Shown: piece after piece, positions 9,439 through 17,649 of the stretch
How positions within the stretch are numbered: position 1 is the stretch's first letter
Layout of the letters: each line of letters begins with the position of its first letter
From: Sphingobacteriaceae bacterium
GTDB taxonomy: Bacteria > Bacteroidota > Bacteroidia > Sphingobacteriales > Sphingobacteriaceae
Direction: 5' to 3'
Assembly (NCBI GenBank): GCA_029266635.1
Contig: JAQSWM010000005.1
Coordinates: 248,001 to 312,000 of the forward strand
Length of the DNA: 64,000 nucleotides
Position numbers and translations under genes: made by a program
The notes under the pieces: generated by a model
The model's database searches: none
Told to the model about the DNA's origin: nothing
Seen by the model: only the letters and a program-made list of their open reading frames with translations

Positions 9439-11496
9439 TTGGAAGCTAAAAAATTTAAACGATACACCGTCACTTCTGCATTGCCTTACGCTAACGGGCC
9501 GCTTCACATCGGTCATTTGGCAGGAGCGTATTTGCCTGCCGACATATTTGTGCGGCACCTCAGGCTGCAGCGAAAGGACGTAATTTATATATGTGGTTCG
9601 GATGAGCATGGAGCGGCGATTACTATCAAGGCCAAGAAAGAAGGCATAACTCCGCAGGAAATAATCGACAAATATCACAATCAGATAAAGAACAGCTTCG
9701 AAGAGTTTGGGATAGCCTTTGATATTTATGATCGTACTTCTTCCAAAATCCATCATGAGCTTTCGCAGGAGTTTTTCCTGAACTTGTATGAGAAAGGGGA
9801 GTTCATTGAGAAATACTCCGACCAATACTACGATGAAGAGTACGATCAGTTTCTGGCTGACAGGTACATTATAGGCACCTGCCCAAATTGTGGGAATGAG
9901 AATGCTTACGGCGATCAGTGCGAGAAATGCGGCACATCGCTCAACGCGACAGATTTAATAAATCCAAAATCAACCCTTAGTGGAAAACCTCCCGTGCTCA
10001 GGCCTACTAAACACTGGTATCTTCCCTTGGATAAATATCAGCCCTGGCTTGAAAAATGGCTTATCGAAGGGAAAAAGGACGTGTGGAAGCCAAACGTGTA
10101 TGGTCAGTGCAGTTCCTGGCTCAAAGCCGGCTTGCAGCCACGGTCGATGACCCGCGATCTCGACTGGGGCATTGACGTACCGCTCGATGAGGCTAAAGGA
10201 AAGAAATTATACGTGTGGCTGGATGCGCCTATCGGCTACATTTCAGCTACCAAGCAATGGGCTTTGAATACTGGAAACGATTGGCAAAAGTATTGGAAAA
10301 AGCAGGAGCACAAAGAAGATGATTCCTGCCTGATCCACTTTATAGGAAAAGATAATATTGTTTTCCATTGTATCACTTTCCCATCAATCCTGCACGCTCA
10401 CGGCGGATATATTTTGCCCGAACACGTGCCTGCCAACGAGTTTCTGAACCTTGAAGGTGATAAGCTCTCCACCTCACGTAATCACGCGGTTTGGCTGCAC
10501 GAATATTTAGAAGAGTTTCCGGGCAAGCAGGACGAGTTGCGTTATGTTCTTACCTCGATCTTGCCAGAAACATCTGATAGCGAGTTTACCTGGAAAGATT
10601 ACCAGGCAAGAGTAAATAATGAGCTTGTGGCCATACTGGGGAACTTTGTTAACCGGGTGATGATCCTGATGCACAAGTATTTTGAGGGCAAAGTGTCTCA
10701 TCATCCTGAAATTACAGACAGATTCGTGCACGATGAAATCGGCAAAAGCTACGACCTTGTGGAAGAGAGCATTGCCACGTTTAAGTTCAGGCAAGGGCTG
10801 GCTGCTGTAATGGATGTAGCCCGTTTGGGAAATCGGTATTTAACTGAAAAGGAGCCGTGGAAACTTATTAAGTGTGATGAAGCAAAGACCAGGAAAATCC
10901 TACAGAATTGCCTGCACATAATTGCGCATCTGGGCACCTTGATGCAGCCTTTTCTGCCGGGTTCAGCGCAAAGTATCTTCCAGATGCTTAATTTGGAAAA
11001 GGATGTTTTCAATTATGATGAACCGGTAGTTTTTTCTGACGGCCATCAGCTAAATGAAGCATCTCTCTTGTTCGAAAAGGTAGAAGATGCTGCTATTGAT
11101 CAACAAATTGCCAAGCTTCAGGCTGCATCGGCTACGGTTAATAATCCGATTGCCGTGGCACCTGCCAGAGAGAATATCAACTACGAGCAATTTGCAGCCA
11201 TGGACATTCGCGTGGGCACTATTCTGGAGGCAGAAAAAGTAGCAAAGACCAAGAAACTGCTGAAGCTTAAAATAGATACGGGCATTGACCAGCGTACAGT
11301 GGTTTCGGGTATTGCCGAGTATTTTGAGCCGGAGAGCATTATCGGCAAACAGGTCTCCGTACTGGTAAACCTGGAGCCACGGGAAATTAAAGGAATCACC
11401 TCGCAGGGAATGATCCTGATGGCTGAGAATGCAGAAGGCGTGTTAAGTTTTGTTGCTCCAGAAGCTAACTTTCAAAATGGTGCTGTGGTGAGATAG
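9439..11496 (+). CDS. metG: Methionyl-tRNA synthetase
   Basis: 685 residues from TTG at 9439. Class I aminoacyl-tRNA synthetase that charges tRNA-Met in the cytoplasm. Visible are the HIGH motif (PLHIGHLAG), a four-Cys zinc knuckle (CPNCGNENAYGDQCEKCG), the KMSKS-equivalent loop GDKLSTSRN as is usual in Bacteroidota, and a C-terminal OB-fold tRNA-binding domain (about the last 110 residues, beginning EQFAAMDIRVGTI) that dimerises the enzyme. The start is chosen from the promoter box at 9402 and because EAKKFKRYTVTSALPYANGP is the usual N-terminus; the upstream ATG at 9388 is less likely. Confidence 0.96.
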   Translation: MEAKKFKRYTVTSALPYANGPLHIGHLAGAYLPADIFVRHLRLQRKDVIYICGSDEHGAAITIKAKKEGITPQEIIDKYHNQIKNSFEEFGIAFDIYDRTSSKIHHELSQEFFLNLYEKGEFIEKYSDQYYDEEYDQFLADRYIIGTCPNCGNENAYGDQCEKCGTSLNATDLINPKSTLSGKPPVLRPTKHWYLPLDKYQPWLEKWLIEGKKDVWKPNVYGQCSSWLKAGLQPRSMTRDLDWGIDVPLDEAKGKKLYVWLDAPIGYISATKQWALNTGNDWQKYWKKQEHKEDDSCLIHFIGKDNIVFHCITFPSILHAHGGYILPEHVPANEFLNLEGDKLSTSRNHAVWLHEYLEEFPGKQDELRYVLTSILPETSDSEFTWKDYQARVNNELVAILGNFVNRVMILMHKYFEGKVSHHPEITDRFVHDEIGKSYDLVEESIATFKFRQGLAAVMDVARLGNRYLTEKEPWKLIKCDEAKTRKILQNCLHIIAHLGTLMQPFLPGSAQSIFQMLNLEKDVFNYDEPVVFSDGHQLNEASLLFEKVEDAAIDQQIAKLQAASATVNNPIAVAPARENINYEQFAAMDIRVGTILEAEKVAKTKKLLKLKIDTGIDQRTVVSGIAEYFEPESIIGKQVSVLVNLEPREIKGITSQGMILMAENAEGVLSFVAPEANFQNGAVVR

Positions 11497-11548
11497 TGCT
11501 AATTCATTTTAAAAGCTTATCGAAAAACCGCACCTTTGCAAATCTTAA

Positions 11549-11620
11549 GGTCCCGTAGTTCAACGGATAGAATAGGAGTTTCCTAAACTCTAGATATGAG
11601 TTCGATTCTCGTCGGGACCA
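11549..11620 (+). tRNA. tRNA-Arg (anticodon CCT)
   Basis: A full cloverleaf folds by eye: acceptor GGTCCCG with CGGGACC, an anticodon stem GGAGT/ACTCT (one G-T pair) around loop TTCCTAA with anticodon CCT at 11582-11584, and a T stem ATGAG/CTCGT with loop TTCGATT. The discriminator base is A and CCA is not encoded. It would read AGG arginine codons. A CCTTTGC element just upstream (11533-11539) may be its promoter, and a terminator follows. Confidence 0.96.
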
Positions 11621-11625
11621 CTAAG

Positions 11626-11656
11626 CGCAGCTCTTTCCTAGGAAAGCTGCGTTTTT
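11626..11656 (+). terminator. Intrinsic terminator after tRNA-Arg
   Basis: Arm CGCAGCTCTTTCCT pairs with AGGAAAGCTGCG (one 2-base bulge) and is followed by five T. It begins five bases after the tRNA, so the tRNA is a single-gene unit. Confidence 0.8.
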
Positions 11657-11699
11657 CATTTATAGCTTCCTGTAAGAGAGTTACTGGCATCTCCGTGCG

Positions 11700-12728
11700 T
11701 TAAAGGATCCCACCGGTTCTGTTTTCCACCAATTCTGATTCGATAATTACCCGATAAAAACCTTGCTGCTCTGTGTCTTTGTTGCTGAGCAGGTCCATCA
11801 GCATGTCTGCTGCTTTTTGACCCTGCAAATACGGATGCTGCTCTACAGAAGCACTGGGAATATGGTCCATGTAGTGGATCAATGGCAGGTTGGAATAGCT
11901 TACAAACTCAATGTCTTTGTTGATAACAAGCCCGAGTTTCCGAGCATATTTGATGGCATACAGCGAAATGTAGTCGTTGAATGCAACAATGGCGGTAGGT
12001 TTTCTTTTAATGATCAACAGCTGTTCCATTGCAATTAATGTGCCGTTCTCCGTCAGGTCAGAGGTCACGATCATGCTCGGATCATACTTTAACCGCTGGC
12101 TTCCAAATGCTTTGATGTACCCTTCTTTCCTTTGAGTGCTGGCAAGCAGATTGGATGGCCCGTTTATCATCCCAATGGCCCGATGCCCTTTTTTTAGCAG
12201 GTATTGCACTGCCTGGATAGTTCCTGTTTCCATATCACACGCAACAGAATGAACATTGGTAACAGACGGTATCCGGTCAAAGAAAACCACCGGGATGTTC
12301 TGGCTGCTAAGCTTCGTAAAATGTTCGTAAGATGAGGTTGACTTAGCCACCGAAACAATCAGGCCATCTACACGATGGCTTTTCATCTTTTCCACCAGCA
12401 ACTTCTCCTTGGCTTCATCATCGTGCGATTGAGCAAACATCACCTGATAATTCTTTTTATTGGCGATATCTTCAATCGCCGTAATGGCAGAAGAAAAAAA
12501 AGATTCCGACAGCTCTGGTAAGATTACGCCGATTGTGTGGGTTTTTCCTTTTTGGAGGAAGATAGCTGTTTGATTAGGCTCATAATTTAGCTCTTGCGCA
12601 ACCGTTCTTATTTTTTCCTTCATGGCAGATCCGATGCTTCCATGATCGTGAAGCCCTCTTGAAACTGATGATGGCGAGATGCCAAGCCTTCGGGCTATTT
12701 CTTTGATAGTAGCGGGTTTTGAATTCAT
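11700..12728 (-). CDS. LacI-family transcriptional regulator
   Basis: 342 residues. An N-terminal LacI helix-turn-helix (about 6-52, TIKEIARRLGISPSSVSRGL) with the hinge helix region is followed by a periplasmic-binding-protein-like sugar sensor domain (about 60-335, HTIGVILPELSESFFSSAI). It is divergent from the GH109-like gene. A CAAACGTTTG palindrome lies 36-45 bases upstream of its ATG, and an identical one lies upstream of the SusC gene at 14413. I infer that it regulates itself and the polysaccharide locus in response to a sugar. Confidence 0.93.
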   Translation of the reverse strand: MNSKPATIKEIARRLGISPSSVSRGLHDHGSIGSAMKEKIRTVAQELNYEPNQTAIFLQKGKTHTIGVILPELSESFFSSAITAIEDIANKKNYQVMFAQSHDDEAKEKLLVEKMKSHRVDGLIVSVAKSTSSYEHFTKLSSQNIPVVFFDRIPSVTNVHSVACDMETGTIQAVQYLLKKGHRAIGMINGPSNLLASTQRKEGYIKAFGSQRLKYDPSMIVTSDLTENGTLIAMEQLLIIKRKPTAIVAFNDYISLYAIKYARKLGLVINKDIEFVSYSNLPLIHYMDHIPSASVEQHPYLQGQKAADMLMDLLSNKDTEQQGFYRVIIESELVENRTGGIL

Positions 12729-12760
12729 ACAGCGTCGGTGCGTGAGGCTTTAAACTTGCT

Positions 12761-12775
12761 AAACAAACGTTTGCG
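12761..12775. promoter_or_regulatory. LacI-type operator, copy 1
   Basis: AAACAAACGTTTGCG contains the perfect palindrome CAAACGTTTG (12764-12773) with the central CG typical of LacI-family sites. It lies in the 118-base divergent space between the lacI-type gene and the GH109-like gene and can serve both promoters. The same 15 bases recur at 14295-14309. Confidence 0.8.
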
Positions 12776-12846
12776 TTCACAATTTAAAAAAATGTTCTAA
12801 TATGCGCATGCTTATTTTTATACCTTCATTTCACACGATCACTTAA

Positions 12847-14193
12847 ATGGAAAGAAGAGACTTCATAAAACAATCTGCAGTTGCGGCTGCGGGTTTTGCA
12901 ATACTGCCTTCGGGAAGCCTGTTTGCAGCGGACCAGAAAATCAGGCTTGGTTATATTGGTGTGGGGATGCGAGGCAGGGGGCACTTAAACGCCGGATTGC
13001 TGAGGAATGATGTTGAAGTGGTAGCGATTTGCGATACCCAGGAAAGTTCGTTGAAACTGGCACGTGAGGCTATTGCAAAATCTGGCAAGACTGAGGTAAA
13101 AGAATATACAGGGAGCACAGATGCCTATAAAAAGCTGCTGGACCGCAAGGATATTGATGCTGTTATAATTGCAACGCCCTGGGAATTTCATCATCCGCAG
13201 GCTATTGACGCAATGAAGGCTGGCAAATATGTGGGCTGCGAAGTGGTTGCCGGGCTAAGTATTAAAGATCATTGGGACATTGTAGAAACATCCGAAAAGA
13301 CCGGAGTGCCTTATATGACACTTGAAAATGTATGCTATCGCCGCGATGTAATGGCTGCACTGAACATGGTGCGGCAGGGCTTGTTTGGCGAACTTGTACA
13401 TCTTGAGGGCGGGTATCAGCATAACCTTACCAATGTTCTTTATAATAATGGCAAGCAGCCCTACGGTGGGGGCGTAGAGTTTGGACCGAATGCGTATAGC
13501 GAAGCTCAGTGGCGCACGCAGTATAATATTGACCGCAACGCTGATATTTATCCAACACACGGTGCCGGTCCGGTAATGAACTACATAGACATTAATCGTG
13601 GAAACAGATTTACCAATCTGGTGTCGTTCAGCTCCAAGGCACGAGGGCTTTCTTCATATGTAGAGGAATTATCTCCCGGTCACCCGAATGCCAAGATAAA
13701 CTATAAGAATGGCGATGTAATTACTACCATGATCAATTGTGCAAACGGCGAGACAGTAATGCTTTCGCACGATACTCACCTGCCGCGACCGTATTCAATC
13801 GGGTTCAGGGTGCAGGGCACAAAAGGCTTGTGGATGGATGTGGCGAAGTCTGTTTATATTGATCATAAATCAAAAAAGAATGATCAGTGGGATGCCGCCA
13901 GCGAGTGGTTCGATAAATACGATCACCCACTTTGGAAAAAATATGAAAAAGAAGCCACGGGCGCCGGTCACGGCGGAATGGATTGGTTTGTGTTCAATGC
14001 CTTCGTGCAAGCCGTGAAGCAGAAAAAGCAAACACCTATTGATGTGTATGACTCAGTAACCATGAGTGTGATTACGCCATTATCCGAACAGTCTCTGAAA
14101 AAAGGCAATATGCCACAGGAATTCCCTGATTTTACCAAAGGAAGGTGGAAGAACAGAAAAAATACTTTTGCGATTGACGATAGCGGCTTTTAA
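12847..14193 (+). CDS. Secreted Gfo/Idh/MocA-fold protein, GH109-like
   Basis: 448 residues. A twin-arginine-like leader (ERRDFIKQS) precedes an NAD-binding Rossmann domain (GYIGVGMRGRGH, about 36-47) and a C-terminal alpha/beta domain. The HLEGGYQHNL, WRTQYNI...YPTHGAGPV and INRGNRFTNL blocks match glycoside hydrolase family 109, whose NAD-dependent members cleave alpha-N-acetylgalactosaminides through a transient 3-keto intermediate. It opens the PUL, is divergent from the LacI regulator and is followed by a terminator. Substrate specificity within GH109 is varied, so alpha-GalNAc release is an inference. Confidence 0.82.
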   Translation: MERRDFIKQSAVAAAGFAILPSGSLFAADQKIRLGYIGVGMRGRGHLNAGLLRNDVEVVAICDTQESSLKLAREAIAKSGKTEVKEYTGSTDAYKKLLDRKDIDAVIIATPWEFHHPQAIDAMKAGKYVGCEVVAGLSIKDHWDIVETSEKTGVPYMTLENVCYRRDVMAALNMVRQGLFGELVHLEGGYQHNLTNVLYNNGKQPYGGGVEFGPNAYSEAQWRTQYNIDRNADIYPTHGAGPVMNYIDINRGNRFTNLVSFSSKARGLSSYVEELSPGHPNAKINYKNGDVITTMINCANGETVMLSHDTHLPRPYSIGFRVQGTKGLWMDVAKSVYIDHKSKKNDQWDAASEWFDKYDHPLWKKYEKEATGAGHGGMDWFVFNAFVQAVKQKKQTPIDVYDSVTMSVITPLSEQSLKKGNMPQEFPDFTKGRWKNRKNTFAIDDSGF

Positions 14194-14212
14194 AAGCTAC
14201 ATACCTGATACG

Positions 14213-14237
14213 AAGCCCGGCTCGCCGGGCTTTTTTT
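14213..14237 (+). terminator. Intrinsic terminator after GH109-like gene
   Basis: AAGCCCGG pairs perfectly with CCGGGCTT around a CTCG loop and runs into T. It separates the GH109-like gene from the SusC operon, which therefore needs its own promoter. Confidence 0.88.
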
Positions 14238-14257
14238 GTGCATTGTGGTGAAATATA

Positions 14258-14271
14258 ATGCTAATTAGCAT
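14258..14271. promoter_or_regulatory. Perfect 14-base palindrome upstream of SusC
   Basis: ATGCTAATTAGCAT is a perfect palindrome 27 bases upstream of the second CAAACGTTTG operator. It is not repeated elsewhere in the window that I can see. It could bind a second regulator or be chance in AT-rich DNA. Confidence 0.3.
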
Positions 14272-14294
14272 GCTGAAAGTTTGTTCAATTAGCA

Positions 14295-14309
14295 AAACAA
14301 ACGTTTGCG
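14295..14309. promoter_or_regulatory. LacI-type operator, copy 2
   Basis: Identical 15 bases to the site at 12761-12775, with the palindrome CAAACGTTTG at 14298-14307. It is 106 bases upstream of the SusC start, in the 219-base space after the GH109 terminator. The shared site ties the SusC operon to the LacI regulator. Confidence 0.8.
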
Positions 14310-14365
14310 CATTCTTTAACAGCGTAGCTATGAGCAAGAAGAAGCATTAAGCCATACATTAGCAT

Positions 14366-14387
14366 TATCCTGTTGGGGAACGGGATA
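14366..14387 (+). promoter_or_regulatory. Hairpin in the SusC leader
   Basis: TATCCTGTT pairs with AACGGGATA (one U-G pair in RNA) around a GGGG loop, 25 bases upstream of the SusC ATG. There is no T run, so it is not a terminator; a role in mRNA stability or translation is possible but unproven. Confidence 0.35.
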
Positions 14388-14412
14388 AATCCTAAACAAC
14401 TAACTAATTATT

Positions 14413-17400
14413 ATGATGGAATTTTACAAAAGGCTCTTTAGCTTTTTTGGCTTGGCTAAAAGTCGGCCGAACACAAAGGCTAAGTATTACCTGGCATTAG
14501 CCAAGGCTGTTCCCATGCTTCTTATCCTGATCGGCTCTGTTTTGGGAGCTGCGGCGCAGTCGCCGAGGAAGGTATCTGGAAAAGTTGTCGATGATCAAAA
14601 CCTGCCTGTCATAGGGGCTGGCGTTAAAATCAAAGGATCCACCACGGCTACAACCACTGACGTAAACGGATCTTATCAGATTTCTGCCCTGCCTTCAGAC
14701 GTCTTGCAGTTTACCTTCATTGGTTACACAGCCCAGGAGCGGACAGTAGGGAACAACTCAACTATCAACGTAACCATTCCGCTTGAGGTGTCTAGCCTGA
14801 ACGAGGTAGTTGTGGTTGGATACGGTACGCAGAAAAAGGCGAATCTTACCGGAGCAGTAACTACTGTCAAAGTCGATGAAGTGCTTGGCAATCGGCCGGT
14901 AAGCACAACAGGAGCTTTGTTACAAGGAGTGGTTCCGGGCCTTAAAGTGAACATTGGGTCGGGTGCTCCTGGCACCAGCAAAAGTTTGAATATTCGCGGT
15001 GCTACCGATATCTCTGCAACTGGAGGTAGCGATATCAATTCATCCGCTCCTCTTGTCTTAGTAGACAACGTTCCGTTTAATGGACCGCTAAACTTGCTAG
15101 ACCCTAATGACATAGAATCTGTAAGTGTGCTAAAGGATGCTGGTTCCGCGGCAATCTATGGTGCGAGGTCGGCGTTCGGAGTTATATTGATCACTACCAA
15201 AAAGGGTAATAAAAATCAGGCTCCTAAATTAAATTATAGCAATAACCTTACAATTTCAACCCCATCAGAATTACCTCAAAAGGCTACGGTCTTGCAAACT
15301 ATCCAATCTTATAAAGATATGGGAACAACAGGCTATGTAGGTGGTCAGGACGTTGATACATGGCTAGACTTGTACAAGCAATATCAGGCAAATCCCGCTG
15401 CTTACCCTCTTGGATATGCAATGATAAACAGCGTAAGATATCCTTTAGCTACTACCGATAACATCAAGGATTTGTTAGGTGACAATGCAAAACAGTATAT
15501 GCATAACTTTTCTGTTTCTGGCGGCGCTGATAAAACAACCTATCGGTTTTCTGCGGGAACAGTTAGTGAAAACGGCATCATTGTTCCAGACAGCAAGCAA
15601 GATTTTTATAAAAGGTACAATCTGAAATCATTCATCACTACGGATGTACGGAAGTGGCTAACTGTCCAACTAGATGCTGCTTTTTTTAGCTCTAACAAGT
15701 CCTATCCTTCTAGACCGGGTTTTGCAAATGCAGCCAGTTATGCTCCTTACACGCCTACCGATGATAGCCTAGAGGTTAACGGTATAACCTATATCAACGG
15801 TAGTCCGAGAATGCTTGTTCAGGAAACAAATGCTAACACTACCCGGATTGATGATACCCGTTTAACTGGTAGGATACTGGCTTCACCGCTTGCGGGTTTG
15901 AAAATAACCGGAGAATACACCTTCGACAATTTGCGATCTCTCGGAACAGAATATAGCAAAGTGCTAACGGCTGTCAACACAAGGCGCTACTCAGTAGAGA
16001 CTAGCGGCGATGGAACTTTTGGAAAAACACATGAAAAAACAGATTACAAAGCGCTAAATCTTTTTGCTAACTACGACAAGTCGTTTGGTAATCATAACTT
16101 CTCTTTAATGACGGGTTATAACCAGGAAGAAAGTTTGGCAGAGGTTGAAGCTTTATCAAGGGACGGAGTTATAAGTGCTAATTACCCATCAATTTCTCAG
16201 GCTGCCGGTACTCTGATAACGATCGATGATGGTTATTCCGAATACGCAGTTCAAGGGGCTTTTGGCAGGCTTAATTATAACTACAAAGAGAAGTATTTAT
16301 TAAGCTTCACCGGAAGGGTTGACGCTTCTTCCCGATTTCCAAAAGGACACCGTAGCGGATTCTTTCCATCATTCTCAGCTGGCTGGTCTCTGGACAAGGA
16401 GAGTTTTATGGAGTGGAGCTCCGGCTGGCTTAATCAATTTAAACCGAGATTTGGTTTTGGCAGCGTAGGCAATCAAAACATAGGCTTATACCAATTCTTA
16501 CCTACAATGAATGCTACTATCCCGTCTTGGTTAGTAGGGCAAAGCCAGGTAGTAAGTTTATCTACGCCCGGGCTGATAAGTTCTGACTTTACGTGGGCAA
16601 ATATCCAGACAACTAATATAGGCTTGGATATCGCCGTGCTTAAAAACAGGCTTAGCGCAAATTTTGACTGGTTCAAAAGAGAAACAAAAGATCTCTTGTA
16701 CGAAGGTATTCAGCTACCCGCAGCGCTCGGAACAGATGCTCCATTGCAAAATGTGGCTGCACTTGCTTCGAGAGGATTCGAGTTGCAGGTAAACTGGCAA
16801 GATAAAATTGGGAAGGTTTCCTATCGCCTGGCAGGAAATCTTGCTGACTTTCGTTCCAAAATTACAGATATCAAGAATGAAGCAGGTTTGTTATCCCAGT
16901 ACTATGTGGGTCAGGAACTTGGCGAAATTTGGGGATATACAACTGACAGGCTATTTACTGTTGATGATTTTGTTCCCGGGACTCTTGATGCAAACCTTCG
17001 TGGCGGCACTCTAAAACCTGGCATTGCTGCACGAGAAGGCCAACTGCCCAATCCTGGTGATGTAAAGTTTGCAGACTTAAACGATGATGGAATTGTCAAT
17101 GCGGGAAACTCCACATTAAGTAACCTTGGCGACAGACGAATCATCGGCAATGACGCCCCCCGCTATCAATATGGACTGTTAGGTGGTGTCACCTGGAAGA
17201 ATCTTGATTTTTCTTTCAACATCACCGGCGTCGCAAAACAAGATATTTGGCGAGCTAACATGCTCACGTTTCCGAATTACTACGCTTTCGGGACGATCTA
17301 TGCTCATCAGCTAAATTACTGGAGCCCAAGTAATCAAAATTCATTCTGGGGCAGGACGTATGATCAGGCTGGCGGAAATCAAAGCACAAATGAGAGTATA

Positions 17401-17649
17401 CAAACTAAATATATGCTTAATGGCGCACACCTGCGGGTAAGAAACTTAACCCTTGCTTATACTTTGCCGAAACGCATAACCGAAAAGGTACTCATTGACC
17501 GCTTTCAAACGTTTTTCAGTATTGAAAATGCGTTTACCTTCGATAAGTTGCCGAAAGGCTTAGACCCTGATATTACAGCCAATGGGCAACAAGGTTATGA
17601 ATATCCATTCATGAGACTTTATTCACTAGGTGTTAACCTGTCATTTTAA
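14413..17649 (+). CDS. SusC/RagA-type TonB-dependent receptor of the PUL
   Basis: 1078 residues. An unusually long basic N-terminus (about 33 residues) precedes the hydrophobic signal (AVPMLLILIGSVLGAAAQS), then a carboxypeptidase-regulatory-like domain (about 54-132), the EVVVVGYGTQKKANLTGAV plug start and a barrel ending LGVNLSF. It imports glycan fragments across the outer membrane with its SusD partner, whose ATG overlaps its stop by one base. A LacI-type operator and a leader hairpin lie upstream. ATG at 14416 is an equivalent start. Confidence 0.95.
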   Translation: MMEFYKRLFSFFGLAKSRPNTKAKYYLALAKAVPMLLILIGSVLGAAAQSPRKVSGKVVDDQNLPVIGAGVKIKGSTTATTTDVNGSYQISALPSDVLQFTFIGYTAQERTVGNNSTINVTIPLEVSSLNEVVVVGYGTQKKANLTGAVTTVKVDEVLGNRPVSTTGALLQGVVPGLKVNIGSGAPGTSKSLNIRGATDISATGGSDINSSAPLVLVDNVPFNGPLNLLDPNDIESVSVLKDAGSAAIYGARSAFGVILITTKKGNKNQAPKLNYSNNLTISTPSELPQKATVLQTIQSYKDMGTTGYVGGQDVDTWLDLYKQYQANPAAYPLGYAMINSVRYPLATTDNIKDLLGDNAKQYMHNFSVSGGADKTTYRFSAGTVSENGIIVPDSKQDFYKRYNLKSFITTDVRKWLTVQLDAAFFSSNKSYPSRPGFANAASYAPYTPTDDSLEVNGITYINGSPRMLVQETNANTTRIDDTRLTGRILASPLAGLKITGEYTFDNLRSLGTEYSKVLTAVNTRRYSVETSGDGTFGKTHEKTDYKALNLFANYDKSFGNHNFSLMTGYNQEESLAEVEALSRDGVISANYPSISQAAGTLITIDDGYSEYAVQGAFGRLNYNYKEKYLLSFTGRVDASSRFPKGHRSGFFPSFSAGWSLDKESFMEWSSGWLNQFKPRFGFGSVGNQNIGLYQFLPTMNATIPSWLVGQSQVVSLSTPGLISSDFTWANIQTTNIGLDIAVLKNRLSANFDWFKRETKDLLYEGIQLPAALGTDAPLQNVAALASRGFELQVNWQDKIGKVSYRLAGNLADFRSKITDIKNEAGLLSQYYVGQELGEIWGYTTDRLFTVDDFVPGTLDANLRGGTLKPGIAAREGQLPNPGDVKFADLNDDGIVNAGNSTLSNLGDRRIIGNDAPRYQYGLLGGVTWKNLDFSFNITGVAKQDIWRANMLTFPNYYAFGTIYAHQLNYWSPSNQNSFWGRTYDQAGGNQSTNESIQTKYMLNGAHLRVRNLTLAYTLPKRITEKVLIDRFQTFFSIENAFTFDKLPKGLDPDITANGQQGYEYPFMRLYSLGVNLSF

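Noticed and set aside
12847-14193. Simple dehydrogenase role for the first Gfo/Idh protein
   Set aside because: The GYQHNL, YPTHGAGPV and INRGNR blocks fit GH109 better than a cytoplasmic sugar dehydrogenase.
14330-14350. Six-codon ATG frame (MSKKKH) upstream of susC
   Set aside because: Too short and unsupported to call a peptide; could be chance in a leader region.
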